Source: Prolixibacteraceae bacterium (GTDB lineage Bacteria > Bacteroidota > Bacteroidia > Bacteroidales > Prolixibacteraceae). From it: 64,000 nucleotides of DNA. The notes below the pieces were generated by a model, which had not been told where the DNA came from, did no database searches, and saw nothing but the letters and a program-made list of their open reading frames with translations. Numbering within the stretch: the first letter of the stretch is position 1; every line of letters begins with the position of its first letter. This document shows, one piece after another, positions 25,443 to 35,006 of this stretch. Location: contig JAIBEZ010000083.1 of the NCBI GenBank assembly GCA_019459485.1, forward strand, positions 53,600 through 117,599. The letters run 5' to 3'. The position numbers were made by a program, and so were the translations under genes.

Positions 25443-26690
25443 TTAATCCATTATCGATGGAATCTGAGAGGTATTGTATTTACCTTCTTCAAGTTTTTTT
25501 CTTATTTCAGAAAACGCTTTGATGGTATATTCCACATCTTCCAAAGTGTGCAATGCTGTTGGGATCAACCGAAGCATAATCAATCCTTTTGGAATAACAG
25601 GATAACCTACTACGGAGCAAAAAATATTGTAGTTTTCGCGAAGGTCCATCACCGCACTGGTGGCTTCACCAACTCCGCCGGTGAAATAAACCGGAGTAAC
25701 ACATGAGTTGGTGGCTCCCAAATCAAATCCCTGTGCTTTCAATCCACTTTGCAATACACCAACGATATACCACAGTTTCTCGCGCAGTTCAGGTTTGGTG
25801 CGTAAAAGTTCGAGGCGTTTCAATGCGCCAATTACCATGGCCATTGGCAATGATTTTGCGAATGTTTGCGAACGCATGTTGTAGCGCAAATAGTTACAGA
25901 TATCCTCGTCGCCTGCAACAAAAGCACCAATTCCCGCCATTGATTTGGCGAAGGTTCCAAACAGAAGATCAATTTTATCTGAAACTCCGAAATGTTCGGC
26001 AGTACCAGCACCTGTATCTCCCATTGTTCCAAAACCATGCGCATCGTCAACAAGTAGCCGGAAAGAGAATTCATCCTTGAATTTAGCAATTTCATCCAGT
26101 TTGCCAAGATCGCCTGACATTCCGAAAACACCTTCAGTAATCACTAAAATGCCACCTTTTTGTTTTTCAGCCAGACGGGTTGCTTTTTGCAGCATATTCC
26201 GGAGACTGTCCATATTGTTGTGGGCATAAACAAAACGTTTTCCCATGTGCAACCGAACACCGTCGAGGATACAGGCATGTGATTCCGAATCGTAAACGAT
26301 CACATCATTGCGGCCACAAACTGCATCAATGATTGAAACCATTCCCTGATAACCAAAATTAAGCAGGAAGGCATCTTGCTTTCCGACAAATTCGGCCAGA
26401 TTTTGCTCCAATTCTTCATGTTTGTTGGTTTGTCCCGACATCATGCGGGCTCCCATCGGATAGGCCAGTCCGTAATCCGCCGATGCCTGAGCGTCTGCTT
26501 CGCGCACTTCAGGATGATTTGCAAGTCCGATATAATTGTTCAGGCTCCAAACCAATACTTCCTTACCTCTAAATTTCATTCTTGTACCTATTTCGCCTTC
26601 CAGTTTTGGAAAAGCAAAATATCCGTGGGCCTGTTTCATGTATTTTCCCAGGTCGCCCAAGTTGTTTCTTAATTTTTCAAAAATATCCAC
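25443..26690 (-). CDS. Alpha-oxoamine synthase, serine palmitoyltransferase-like
   Basis: 415 residues of the PLP-dependent KBL/BioF/SPT family. ARMMSGQTNKHEELE and LLVDDAHGFGTMGDTGAG (Asp and His of the cofactor site) precede LFGTFAKSMAGIGAF, with the Schiff-base Lys. It condenses an amino acid with an acyl-CoA. In Bacteroidota this clade starts sphingolipid synthesis (serine) or sulfonolipid synthesis (cysteate); residue evidence here does not separate the two. Glycine C-acetyltransferase is a less likely alternative, as no threonine dehydrogenase is adjacent. Monocistronic with its own promoter and terminator. Confidence 0.88.
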   Translation of the reverse strand: MDIFEKLRNNLGDLGKYMKQAHGYFAFPKLEGEIGTRMKFRGKEVLVWSLNNYIGLANHPEVREADAQASADYGLAYPMGARMMSGQTNKHEELEQNLAEFVGKQDAFLLNFGYQGMVSIIDAVCGRNDVIVYDSESHACILDGVRLHMGKRFVYAHNNMDSLRNMLQKATRLAEKQKGGILVITEGVFGMSGDLGKLDEIAKFKDEFSFRLLVDDAHGFGTMGDTGAGTAEHFGVSDKIDLLFGTFAKSMAGIGAFVAGDEDICNYLRYNMRSQTFAKSLPMAMVIGALKRLELLRTKPELREKLWYIVGVLQSGLKAQGFDLGATNSCVTPVYFTGGVGEATSAVMDLRENYNIFCSVVGYPVIPKGLIMLRLIPTALHTLEDVEYTIKAFSEIRKKLEEGKYNTSQIPSIMD

Positions 26691-26716
26691 TTGATTTGGG
26701 TTTTAAATTAACATTG

Positions 26717-26747
26717 CAAAAGTAATTCTTTTTAATAAGTCTGCAAA
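26717..26747 (-). promoter_or_regulatory. Promoter of the oxoamine synthase gene
   Basis: Minus strand TTTG (26747-26744), 19-nt spacer, TACTTTTG (26724-26717), 26 nt before the ATG at 26690. Confidence 0.75.
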
Positions 26748-26825
26748 TTTGTTAATTTATACTAAACAGGATTGTAATCTGGATAAAACATTCTAATTTT
26801 CGCCCTTTAATTTTCGATAAAAATG

Positions 26826-26833
26826 TATATTTG
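26826..26833 (+). promoter_or_regulatory. -7 box of the bamD-rpoZ-coaBC-porD-recN cluster
   Basis: TATATTTG matches TAnnTTTG. It lies downstream of the first possible ATG (26823), so that ATG is probably not transcribed. A start near 26839 leaves bamD with a very short or absent leader. Confidence 0.6.
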
Positions 26834-26843
26834 CGCCATGTTA

Positions 26844-27656
26844 ATGAAAATGAGAAATTTCACACCGATTGCTATTGTGTTTGTACTGTTGTTGAGTTCG
26901 TGCGGCGATTATAATAAAATTGTAAAAAGCACCGACTATGAATTCAAGTACAAAAAATCACTTGAATATTACGAAGCAGGAGAATTCGTACGATCGTCAA
27001 CCCTTCTGAAAGAATTGTTGAACATATACCGTGGCACCAGCCGCGCCGACAAAGTGTATTATTATTATGCCAAAAGCCAATTTGGCATGAAGGACAATCT
27101 GATGGCGGGACATTATTTCAAAACACTTGTGAAAGAGTTTCCGCGAAGTGAATATGCTGAAGAATCGCAGTTCATGGTCGGTTATTGCTTTTATCTCGAT
27201 TCGCCAAACCCCCGTTTGGATCAGCAGGTTTCTCAGAATGCCATTGATGCATTGCAGTTGTTTATTAACTTGTACCCTAAATCGACAAGGGTTGAGGAAG
27301 CCAACAGGTTGATCATTGAATTGCGCGACAAGTTGGTTTATAAATCGTATGTAAGCGGTAAACTTTACTATGATTTGAAAAATTACAAAGCTGCAGTGGT
27401 TGCTTTATCATCGTCGCTGAAAGATTTTCCTGATACAAAATACCGCGAAGAACTAATGTACATGCTGCTAAAAGCGAAATACCTGCTGGCGGTAAATAGT
27501 GTTGAAGAAAAAAAGCGTGAACGTCTGAGTTCTGCTTTGGATGAATATTTTACCTTTGCGGACGAATACCCGGAGAGTAAATACATGAAAGAAGTAGAAA
27601 AATATCATTCTACTACGGCAAAATTGTTAAATTATAAAGGTGATTCTAATTTATAG
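26844..27656 (+). CDS. bamD: Outer membrane assembly lipoprotein BamD
   Basis: 270 residues from the ATG at 26844; the frame is open from 26823, but the -7 box at 26826-26833 argues against the earlier ATG. Lipoprotein signal MKMRNFTPIAIVFVLLLSSC with lipid-modified Cys. TPR-like repeats follow (YEAGEFVRSSTLLKELLNIY, FPRSEYAEESQFMVGYCFY, YPKSTRVEEANRLI). BamD is part of the BAM machine that inserts outer-membrane barrels. It opens a cluster with omega, coaBC, a PorD-like gene and recN, a recurrent Bacteroidota gene order. Confidence 0.93.
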   Translation: MKMRNFTPIAIVFVLLLSSCGDYNKIVKSTDYEFKYKKSLEYYEAGEFVRSSTLLKELLNIYRGTSRADKVYYYYAKSQFGMKDNLMAGHYFKTLVKEFPRSEYAEESQFMVGYCFYLDSPNPRLDQQVSQNAIDALQLFINLYPKSTRVEEANRLIIELRDKLVYKSYVSGKLYYDLKNYKAAVVALSSSLKDFPDTKYREELMYMLLKAKYLLAVNSVEEKKRERLSSALDEYFTFADEYPESKYMKEVEKYHSTTAKLLNYKGDSNL

Positions 27657-27661
27657 ATAAT

Positions 27662-28000
27662 ATGGATTTTAAGAAAACAAAAGCAGAAACAACAACAATT
27701 TCAAGAGATTTAAGAGAATTGGAAACAAGGACTGGTAATGTCTATGAATCGGTAATGATTTTGGCAAAACGTTCAAATCAGATTGCATCTGAAATGAAGG
27801 AAGAACTAAGTACCAAACTTCAGGAATTCGCTTCCTATACCGATAACCTGGAAGAAGTGTTTGAAAATCGCGAACAGATCGAGATTTCTAAATACTATGA
27901 ACGCCTTCCAAAACCAACTTTGATTGCTTACGAGGAATTTGTAAACGATCAGATTTATCATCGCAATCCTGCAAAGGAAGCCCGCAACAAAGAATTATAA
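27662..28000 (+). CDS. rpoZ: RNA polymerase omega-like subunit
   Basis: 112 residues, 5 nt after bamD. TGNVYESVMILAKRSNQI is the omega/Rpb6 core motif (helix that clamps beta-prime). The C-terminal extension NDQIYHRNPAKEARNKEL is typical of the Bacteroidota form. It probably aids RNA polymerase assembly. Co-transcribed with bamD and coaBC. Confidence 0.88.
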   Translation: MDFKKTKAETTTISRDLRELETRTGNVYESVMILAKRSNQIASEMKEELSTKLQEFASYTDNLEEVFENREQIEISKYYERLPKPTLIAYEEFVNDQIYHRNPAKEARNKEL

Positions 28001-28011
28001 TACAAGCCTTT

Positions 28012-29235
28012 ATGAGGCTGTCAGGAAAACATATCGTTCTCGGGGTTACCGGAAGTATAGCTGCTTACAAGGCAGCTTATCTTTTGAGGGGCCTTGTGAA
28101 AGAAGGCGCTGAGGTTCAGGTTGTGATGACCCCTTCAGCCAAAGAGTTCATCACTCCTGTTACCATGTCCGCATTGTCTGGAAAACCGGTCGCTTCCGAT
28201 TTTTTTTCAGCCAATGATGGAACATGGTATTCTCACGTAGATATGGGTCAATGGGCCGATTTAATGTTGATTGCTCCTGCTACGGCTGCCACCCTCGGAA
28301 AAATGGCCAATGGTGTGTGCGACAACCTGCTTATCACTACTTATTTATCGGCAAAATGCAAGGTGATGATTGCACCTGCAATGGATCTGGATATGTTCAG
28401 GCATCCGGCAAACCTCCGGAATCTTGAAATTTTACGGTCCTTTGGAAATATCATTATAGAACCGGGCGAGGGAGAACTTGCCAGTGGGTTGCATGGAAAA
28501 GGGCGGATGGAAGAGCCTGAAAATATTGTTGAAGAAGTTGTTCGGTTCTTCGATCAAAAAAAAAAATTAGGGAATAAACATTTCCTTGTAACTGCCGGCC
28601 CTACCCACGAAAAAATTGATCCTGTGCGTTTTATCGGGAATTATTCTTCAGGAAAAATGGGTTATGCAATTGCCGGTGAACTTGCTGATGCCGGTGCAAA
28701 AGTTACGCTGGTTTCCGGTCCGGTGCAAATTAAAACTACAAATGCCGGAATAACAGTTATTCCGGTTGAGTCTGCCAAAGAAATGCATGAGAAATGCCTC
28801 GAAATATTTCCTGAAACCGATGGGGCAGTGATGTGTGCAGCTGTTGCCGACTTTACTCCTGAATCATTTTCTGGTGCAAAAATCAAAAGAGAGAAAGACG
28901 ATTTAATGATTCGGTTAAAGCCTACCAATGATATTGCAGGTGATTTGGGGCGCATAAAATCAGATAATCAACTGCTTATAGGATTTGCACTTGAAACCAA
29001 CGATGAACTCTCGAATGCGTTCGCAAAGCTGAAAAGAAAAAACCTCGACTTGATTGTTTTAAATTCGCTGAACGATGCAGGTGCCGGATTTGGAGTTGAT
29101 ACCAATAAAATAACATTGATCGATAAAGGCAATAATCTGACTTTTTTTGAGTTAAAATCCAAGACTGAAGTTGCCGCAGATATTGTATGTGCAATCATTT
29201 CTGAAATGGGAAAAAGGGAAGAACTTCTGGATTAA
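28012..29235 (+). CDS. coaBC: Bifunctional phosphopantothenoylcysteine decarboxylase/synthase CoaBC
   Basis: 407 residues. The N-terminal flavin-dependent CoaC domain (GKHIVLGVTGSIAAYKAAYL; active-site His in YSHVDMGQWADLMLIAPATA; MIAPAMDLDMF substrate clamp) is followed by CoaB (LVTAGPTHEKIDPVRFIGN, SSGKMGYAIA). Together they convert phosphopantothenate plus cysteine to phosphopantetheine in CoA synthesis. The domain join is near residue 185. Twelve nt after rpoZ. Confidence 0.96.
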   Translation: MRLSGKHIVLGVTGSIAAYKAAYLLRGLVKEGAEVQVVMTPSAKEFITPVTMSALSGKPVASDFFSANDGTWYSHVDMGQWADLMLIAPATAATLGKMANGVCDNLLITTYLSAKCKVMIAPAMDLDMFRHPANLRNLEILRSFGNIIIEPGEGELASGLHGKGRMEEPENIVEEVVRFFDQKKKLGNKHFLVTAGPTHEKIDPVRFIGNYSSGKMGYAIAGELADAGAKVTLVSGPVQIKTTNAGITVIPVESAKEMHEKCLEIFPETDGAVMCAAVADFTPESFSGAKIKREKDDLMIRLKPTNDIAGDLGRIKSDNQLLIGFALETNDELSNAFAKLKRKNLDLIVLNSLNDAGAGFGVDTNKITLIDKGNNLTFFELKSKTEVAADIVCAIISEMGKREELLD

Positions 29236-29268
29236 TTTGTTAATATTGAGAAAAATAAAATGACCGGT

Positions 29269-30174
29269 ATGAAGAAAATTTTGTTGCTTATCATTGTTTG
29301 CCTCGTAACCCAGCATTTATTTGCTCAGGAGTTGCGGTGCAATATCAGCATATCGTCACAGAAAATTCAGGGAACAAACAAAACCGTTTTCGAAACCATG
29401 CAATCTGATTTGTATGAATTCATGAACAACCGGAAATGGACCGATCATAAATATTCAATGGATGAACGAATTGAATGCAGCTTTTTTATCAATCTGGAAG
29501 AACAAATTTCATCCGACGAATTTAAAGGTAGCATTCAGGTTCAGGTTCGCCGCCCGGTTTTTGGTTCATCCTACGAAACTATTTTGCTGAATATTAAGGA
29601 TAAGGATTTTCATGCAAAGTATGTTGAATATCAAACACTTGAATTCAATGAAACTTCAAATAAAGACAATCTGACCAATATTCTCGCTTTTTATGCCTAC
29701 ATTATTTTAGGCATGGATTACGATTCGTTTTTTCCTGAAGGAGGAACTGAATATTTTCAAAAAGCGCAGTCGATTGTAAATAATTCGCAGAATGCCGCAC
29801 AGAAAGGCTGGAAAGCTTTCGAAAGCGAACGCAACCGTTATTGGCTGGTCGAAAATATTCTGAATAAATCTTATTCAGGATTTAGAAGCTGTATGTATCA
29901 ATATCATCGTCAAGGGCTTGATATAATGGCTGATAAATCGCCTGAAGGCCGTGGCGTAATTGCCGAATCATTAAAATCTATTCAGAAAGTTTTCAGGGCA
30001 CGTCCATCCTTATATATTTTACAGGTATTTTTTGATGCGAAATCGGATGAACTGGTCAATATATTTTCAAAATCTTTTCCTGATGAAAGGAACCGGGTGT
30101 CTGTTATTCTAAATGAATGCGATCCTTCGAACGGCAGTAAATACGAAAAAATACTCAAATCAGAGAGTTTTTGA
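29269..30174 (+). CDS. porD: DUF4835 family protein, PorD-like
   Basis: 301 residues from ATG 29269 (MKKILLLIIVCLV); an in-frame ATG three codons earlier is also possible. Signal peptide ending in LFAQ, so periplasmic or outer-membrane associated. YPILR-like features are absent; the body is the DUF4835 domain with FETMQSDLYEFMNNRKW and LAFYAYIILGMDYDSFFPEG. DUF4835 proteins are annotated as PorD of the type IX secretion system by some databases, usually between coaBC and recN as here. The mechanistic role is poorly defined. Confidence 0.85.
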   Translation: MKKILLLIIVCLVTQHLFAQELRCNISISSQKIQGTNKTVFETMQSDLYEFMNNRKWTDHKYSMDERIECSFFINLEEQISSDEFKGSIQVQVRRPVFGSSYETILLNIKDKDFHAKYVEYQTLEFNETSNKDNLTNILAFYAYIILGMDYDSFFPEGGTEYFQKAQSIVNNSQNAAQKGWKAFESERNRYWLVENILNKSYSGFRSCMYQYHRQGLDIMADKSPEGRGVIAESLKSIQKVFRARPSLYILQVFFDAKSDELVNIFSKSFPDERNRVSVILNECDPSNGSKYEKILKSESF

Positions 30175-30250
30175 TATTTGAAGAAACAACTATCTTTAGG
30201 ATCTGAATGTTGTTGTTTTGGTCATCAAAAATCTAATTTGAATTATTCCT

Positions 30251-31903
30251 GTGTTAAAATCTCTTTCTATTAAAAATTATGCCCTGATTGATTCACTAAA
30301 TATTGGATTTAGTGACGATTTAAATATCCTGACTGGTGAGACCGGAGCTGGGAAATCAATATTGCTGGGAGCCATCGGACTAATTATCGGGCAAAGAGCC
30401 GATTTGTCGGTTTTGAGGGACAAATCGAAAAAATGCACCGCTGAGGGAGCTTTTGATATAATTAATTATGGACTTCATGGCTTTTTTACCGAGAATGAGC
30501 TCGACTACGAAGATGTTACCATCCTGCGTCGCGAAATTACTCCTGCCGGCAAATCAAGGGCTTTTATCAACGATACTCCTGTTAATGTAAAAATTCTGCA
30601 TGATCTCGGACTGAAACTGATTGACATTCATTCACAGCATCAGAATCTCGACCTGAACGAAAAGAACTATCAGTTGCGAATTGTAGATCTGGTAGCGGGC
30701 AATGAAGATCTGTTAAAGCAGTACCGTGAAGTTTTTCGGAAATACAGTCAACTTCAGGAAGTCCTCAGTAAAACCCTGTTGTTGTCGGTACAATCGAAAA
30801 AAGACCTGGATTATTTTGAATTTCAGTTTAAACAACTGGAAGAAGCCAAATTAATTGAAAACGAGCAGGATAGTTTGGAGATGCAGCTTGAAAAACTAAC
30901 ACATGCTGAAGAAATTAAGTTGGTTTTCGGAAATGCTTACCAAATACTTGCAGAAGACGACCGTTCGGTTTTGGCTATCCTGAAAGAAAATCTGAACAGC
31001 CTGGGCAAATTGCGTCCGGTACTTCCGGAGGCTGATCAGATTTTTAACCGTCTCGAATCAGTTTATATCGAGATGAAAGACATCGCCGCTGAAACATCGG
31101 TGATTGCCGATAAAACGGAAAACGATCCGGAGAAAATTGAACAAGTGAATCAACGACTCGACCTGATTTATACGCTTCAACAAAAACACCGGGTATCTTC
31201 TGTAAATGAACTTTTGTTGATTCAGGCGGATTTGAACGCAAAAATTGAACAGGTCAATTCCTACGATATTGAGATTGAAAAAATACAGAGGGACATCCAA
31301 ATTAAAAAGGAGGTTTTGACTGACCTGGCTGCCAAAATGAGCAAAAAACGTTTTTCTGTTTCGCAGCAAATTGAAAATAAGGTAATTGAAGTGTTGCAAA
31401 ATCTTGGAATTCCCAATGCTGCTTTTAAATTGAAATTTGAAAAGCTGGTTGATTTTTCAATTTCCGGGCTGGATGAAGTCAGTTTCATGTTTTCGGCAAA
31501 TAAAAGTCAGGAATTGCAGGAAATTGCCAAAGTTGCATCAGGCGGTGAAATGTCGCGGCTGATGCTGGCGGTAAAAACATTGATTACCGATACCAAATCG
31601 TTGCCAACCATTATTTTTGATGAAATTGACACCGGGGTTTCGGGCGAAGTTGCAGTTAAAATGGGAATCATACTTGGACAGATGGCAAAAACCGTTCAGG
31701 TATTGAACATCACTCACTTGCCACAAATAGCAGCCAAAGGAAAGCACCACTATAAGGTTTTTAAATTCGATCAGGACAATCAAACATTCACGTCAATCAG
31801 GAAACTCAGCGAACAGGAGCGTGTTGAAGAAATCGCGCAGATGCTGAGTGGCGAAAATTATTCGCAAACTTCTGTTGCTACTGCCAGGGAATTGCTTCAG
31901 TAG
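30251..31903 (+). CDS. recN: DNA repair protein RecN
   Basis: 550 residues from a GTG at 30251 (protein start MLKSLSIKNYALID, with no nearer ATG). SMC-like ATPase: Walker A GETGAGKSILLGAIG near residue 31, long coiled coil about 150-380, signature ASGGEMSRLMLAV and Walker B TIIFDEIDTGVSG. It acts in double-strand break repair. Final gene of the bamD cluster. Confidence 0.96.
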   Translation: MLKSLSIKNYALIDSLNIGFSDDLNILTGETGAGKSILLGAIGLIIGQRADLSVLRDKSKKCTAEGAFDIINYGLHGFFTENELDYEDVTILRREITPAGKSRAFINDTPVNVKILHDLGLKLIDIHSQHQNLDLNEKNYQLRIVDLVAGNEDLLKQYREVFRKYSQLQEVLSKTLLLSVQSKKDLDYFEFQFKQLEEAKLIENEQDSLEMQLEKLTHAEEIKLVFGNAYQILAEDDRSVLAILKENLNSLGKLRPVLPEADQIFNRLESVYIEMKDIAAETSVIADKTENDPEKIEQVNQRLDLIYTLQQKHRVSSVNELLLIQADLNAKIEQVNSYDIEIEKIQRDIQIKKEVLTDLAAKMSKKRFSVSQQIENKVIEVLQNLGIPNAAFKLKFEKLVDFSISGLDEVSFMFSANKSQELQEIAKVASGGEMSRLMLAVKTLITDTKSLPTIIFDEIDTGVSGEVAVKMGIILGQMAKTVQVLNITHLPQIAAKGKHHYKVFKFDQDNQTFTSIRKLSEQERVEEIAQMLSGENYSQTSVATARELLQ

Positions 31904-31927
31904 GAGTATATAAAAAAGTCATTGTGT

Positions 31928-31963
31928 AGTCATTCAATGCCAACTAATGACAATTGAATGACT
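31928..31963. repeat. Inverted repeat between convergent recN and alcohol dehydrogenase genes
   Basis: AGTCATTCAAT (31928-31938) and ATTGAATGACT (31953-31963), an 11-bp perfect inverted repeat with a 14-nt loop. Further GTCATTG/CAATGAC fragments lie on both sides. It may act as a bidirectional transcription stop. Confidence 0.7.
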
Positions 31964-31992
31964 ACCAATGACAAAAAATGTCAAGTTTCCTT

Positions 31993-33147
31993 CTACGACC
32001 GATCTTCCAGAATCATTCTTATTTGATCCGGGCCAATGTCTGCTTTTTCGCCAATTTTGAATCTGCGTTTTTTGAACCGATCACATATTTTATCGATGGT
32101 ATCTGTTGAAACACCATAATCGGGCAATCTCGTGGGTAAACCAACCGATTCAAAGAACTCAACGGTTTTCTGAATTGTCTTGTCAATTCTTTCGTCTGCA
32201 TTTCCATCTTTAATGCCCCAAACACGTTCGCCAAGTTGCAATAACTTTTCTTTTTTCAGTTCACGTTTGATGTGCATAACACCCGGCAAAACAATTGCAA
32301 GCGTGCGCGCGTGGTCAATTCCATGATAAGCAGTCAGTTCATGTCCGATCATGTGAGAAGTCCAATCCTGAGGTACGCCAGCCCCGATTAATCCGTTCAA
32401 AGCCATGGTTGCACTCCACATCAGATTTGCAGCAGCTTCGTAATCTGTCCGGTTGGCCAATACTTTCGGGCCTTCTTCAACCAATGTTATCAGAATGCTT
32501 TCGGCAAAACGGTCCTGAATGGGCGAATTAACCGGGAATGTCAGATATTGCTCTATTACATGCACAAAAGCATCTACCATTCCGTTGGCAACCTGCTTTT
32601 CAGGCAATGAAAAAATCACTTCAGGATCGAGAATTGAGAAAAGCGGCATCACTTTTTGCGAGGCGAATGAAAGTTTTTCAGTTGTCTCAATACGTGTGAC
32701 GACGGAATTACCGTTCATTTCTGATCCGGTTGCCGGCAAAGTTAATACGGCGCCAATTGGCAAAGCATTTTCAACCTTTGCTTGCTTCGACAAGATTTGC
32801 CATGGATCTCCCTGCGTGAAAAGGGCGGCAGCTGCGATGAATTTAGTGCCGTCAAGCACAGAGCCACCACCAACAGAAAGTAAAAAAGTGATATTTTCCT
32901 TTTTTACCACTTCAACCGCTTTCATCAGGGTTTCGTAGTGTGGATTGGGTTCAATTCCGCCAAATTCAACCACTTCAAAGCCCTTAATTGCATTTTTTAC
33001 CTGTTCGTAAACTCCATTTTTAAAAATACTTCCGCCGCCATAGGTAAGCAGGATTTTTGATCCTGCCGGAATATTTTCGCCAACTTTCTGAATTTCACCT
33101 TTCCCAAAGATGATTTTTACCGGATTTTGATATTCAAAATTATACAT
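31993..33147 (-). CDS. Iron-containing alcohol dehydrogenase
   Basis: 384 residues. NAD(P)-binding ILLTYGGGSIF and LLSVGGGSVLDGTKF are followed by the metal-binding set: Asp and His in NGMVDAFVHVIEQYL, and His residues in HMIGHELTAYHGIDHARTLA. It belongs to the YqhD/butanol-dehydrogenase branch, reducing aldehydes with NAD(P)H. Convergent with recN and divergent from the membrane protein at 33258. Confidence 0.93.
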   Translation of the reverse strand: MYNFEYQNPVKIIFGKGEIQKVGENIPAGSKILLTYGGGSIFKNGVYEQVKNAIKGFEVVEFGGIEPNPHYETLMKAVEVVKKENITFLLSVGGGSVLDGTKFIAAAALFTQGDPWQILSKQAKVENALPIGAVLTLPATGSEMNGNSVVTRIETTEKLSFASQKVMPLFSILDPEVIFSLPEKQVANGMVDAFVHVIEQYLTFPVNSPIQDRFAESILITLVEEGPKVLANRTDYEAAANLMWSATMALNGLIGAGVPQDWTSHMIGHELTAYHGIDHARTLAIVLPGVMHIKRELKKEKLLQLGERVWGIKDGNADERIDKTIQKTVEFFESVGLPTRLPDYGVSTDTIDKICDRFKKRRFKIGEKADIGPDQIRMILEDRS

Positions 33148-33219
33148 GTTTCAAAATTTAAAATTTACATTTAATGAGTCATAAAATTACCTATAATTCT
33201 GAAATATGTGTTTTATTAC

Positions 33220-33248
33220 TTGTTAATAAATATTAAGGTCTATTTTTG
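33220..33248 (+). promoter_or_regulatory. Promoter of the small membrane protein gene
   Basis: TTG (33220-33222), 18-nt spacer, TATTTTTG (33241-33248), a good match to the Bacteroidota consensus, ending 9 nt before the ATG at 33258. The transcript would be nearly leaderless. Confidence 0.65.
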
Positions 33249-33257
33249 TAAAAAAAA

Positions 33258-33869
33258 ATGATGAATAATAATGAACAAGAGCCGGATCGTCTGAGTCGTT
33301 TTTATGAACGATATGCTGATTTTACCGATAGTCAGATAAAAGAAATATTGAAAAATCACAGGAATTATCAGGAACCAGCAGTTGGGGCAGCTGTTAAAAT
33401 AGCGATAGAACGCCAGTTGATTCATTCAGAGCAGGATTTGCTTGGTCCTGAATATCAATCTGCACCATCAGGAGGCTTGTCTCTTTTTCCTGACATAACC
33501 AATGCCTATCAGTATAAAAAAGTGGTGGCAAGTATTTTTCGCATATTATTTTTCATGTCACTTATACCAATAATATTTGCTATTCTTCAATATTCAGAAG
33601 GTCAGCTGGATATGACTTATGTGGGCGCAGGACTTGGAATTGTATGGGCATTTCTTACTTTTCTATTACTGAAAACAGAAAAAAAGCTTATCGCGAACAT
33701 CCAGATTCTACTGCTTATTTTTTCATTGTTCGGAATTGGATATCAACTTCTTATTAAGGAAACGGTTCAATTCACTGATTTATTAATACTCGTGTGTACA
33801 ACGCTGTTGGCACTCTATTTTCTCCTCTACCTGAAACACCTGTTTCGATCAAAACCATCCCAACTTTAA
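33258..33869 (+). CDS. Hypothetical membrane protein with four C-terminal helices
   Basis: 203 residues (a second ATG follows directly). The N-terminal 90 residues are soluble, with DFTDSQIKEILKNHRNYQEP followed by AAVKIAIERQLI, a helical segment seen in several uncharacterised Bacteroidota proteins. Four membrane helices lie between about 95 and 195, each separated by short charged turns. No enzymatic motif. Single gene. Confidence 0.75.
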   Translation: MMNNNEQEPDRLSRFYERYADFTDSQIKEILKNHRNYQEPAVGAAVKIAIERQLIHSEQDLLGPEYQSAPSGGLSLFPDITNAYQYKKVVASIFRILFFMSLIPIIFAILQYSEGQLDMTYVGAGLGIVWAFLTFLLLKTEKKLIANIQILLLIFSLFGIGYQLLIKETVQFTDLLILVCTTLLALYFLLYLKHLFRSKPSQL

Positions 33870-33997
33870 GCTTTTCAAAATTCCGTTAATCCCTCAAATT
33901 TCCGTTTCACCTAAAGAAAACTGTTGTTCGTCGAAAATATTATTGTTTTGACTGCATGGATTAATATTTTTGAATCAGAATTAAAAAAACTGATTGT

Positions 33998-34717
33998 ATG
34001 TATATTCTTCGTTTAACCAGCTTGATTTTTGCCCTTGGGTTGTTGATCAGCAAACTTTTTGCAGCCCCGGTTTCGCCAGTTTCTTTAGATTCGGCAGATA
34101 ACGATACCCGTACTTATAAAGTGCAGCCCTTTACAAAGATTTATCTTGAAGGCGGTTACAAAGTGATACTGGAACAAGGTCCGGAACAGGAATTGAAAAT
34201 TAAAACCGATCCCGATAATTTTCAATACATCAATGTTCAATCTGAAGCATCTTCATTGAGTCTCAAAATCACTAAAAAACATTTCAATTTTGACGAATTG
34301 GTTTTATACATCACATTCAAAGATTTGGAACAGTTGGTGATTGAAGGTGGAATCAGCCTTGAGACAAAAGGATATGTCGATTTAAAGGATTTTTACCTTC
34401 ATGTTGAAGGAGGCGCAAATATTGAAATGAATCTGAAAGCCCAAAATATAAAGGTGATAGGGCAAGGGGGAGTAAAGTTTGAATTCGACGGAATTGCAGA
34501 TGAATTGGATGCAACCATTTCGGGAGCAGGCCACCTTGATGCTATTGATTTGAAAACCAAAAGGACTTATTGCAAACTTGAAGGTGTTGTGGCAGCAAGT
34601 GTTTATGCAACAGAAACCTTAAATGCCACTATCAACGGTGTCGGAAAAATAAGATACCGGGGTGATCCGGAGGTGTACAAGAAAGTAGAAGGCATTGGTT
34701 CAGTATCCCGTGATTAG
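33998..34717 (+). CDS. GIN-domain (DUF2807) exported protein
   Basis: 239 residues. Signal peptide through LLISKLFAAP, then a parallel beta-helix-like GIN domain: TYKVQPFTKIYLEGGYKVIL, EQELKIKTDP, and repeated short strands ending ISGAGHLDAI and INGVGKIRYRG. DUF2807 proteins are putative surface or periplasmic adhesin heads. This is a second, unlinked member besides 47573-48295, but its upstream region lacks the TGCAACC motif found there. Single gene followed by an intrinsic terminator. Confidence 0.85.
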   Translation: MYILRLTSLIFALGLLISKLFAAPVSPVSLDSADNDTRTYKVQPFTKIYLEGGYKVILEQGPEQELKIKTDPDNFQYINVQSEASSLSLKITKKHFNFDELVLYITFKDLEQLVIEGGISLETKGYVDLKDFYLHVEGGANIEMNLKAQNIKVIGQGGVKFEFDGIADELDATISGAGHLDAIDLKTKRTYCKLEGVVAASVYATETLNATINGVGKIRYRGDPEVYKKVEGIGSVSRD

Positions 34718-34741
34718 AATTTATATTATTAATATTTAGGA

Positions 34742-34768
34742 GGTTATCTGTTTTAGATAGCCTTTTTT
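34742..34768 (+). terminator. Intrinsic terminator of the GIN-domain gene
   Basis: GGTTATCT/AGATAGCC stem (one T-G wobble), 5-nt loop, six T, 24 nt after the stop at 34717. Confidence 0.85.
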
Positions 34769-34916
34769 GTTTTTATCACTTTTTTTCTCTTGAACCATTC
34801 CATTTTCATGCTGTTTATTAATTTTTAGAATGAGTTGGCCTATTTGTTTTTATATTCTAACGAAAACATTAGGCTAATTAATTGAATATTAGATTTAAAT
34901 AAGCGTGGTTACAATT

Positions 34917-34949
34917 AAATGTTTAAACTAAATTAAAAATGTTTAAACA
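34917..34949 (+). promoter_or_regulatory. Two AAATGTTTAAAC operator-like sites upstream of folE
   Basis: The palindrome GTTTAAAC occurs at 34921-34928 and 34941-34948, each preceded by AAAT, with a 20-bp centre-to-centre spacing (two helical turns). They lie 60-90 bp before folE, where a regulator dimer pair could bind. The regulator is unknown. Confidence 0.5.
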
Positions 34950-35006
34950 ATGTGTGATGACTGGTGTTTCAGTGTTAGAAAACAATTTTAAAAAGGAGAA
35001 ACCACT

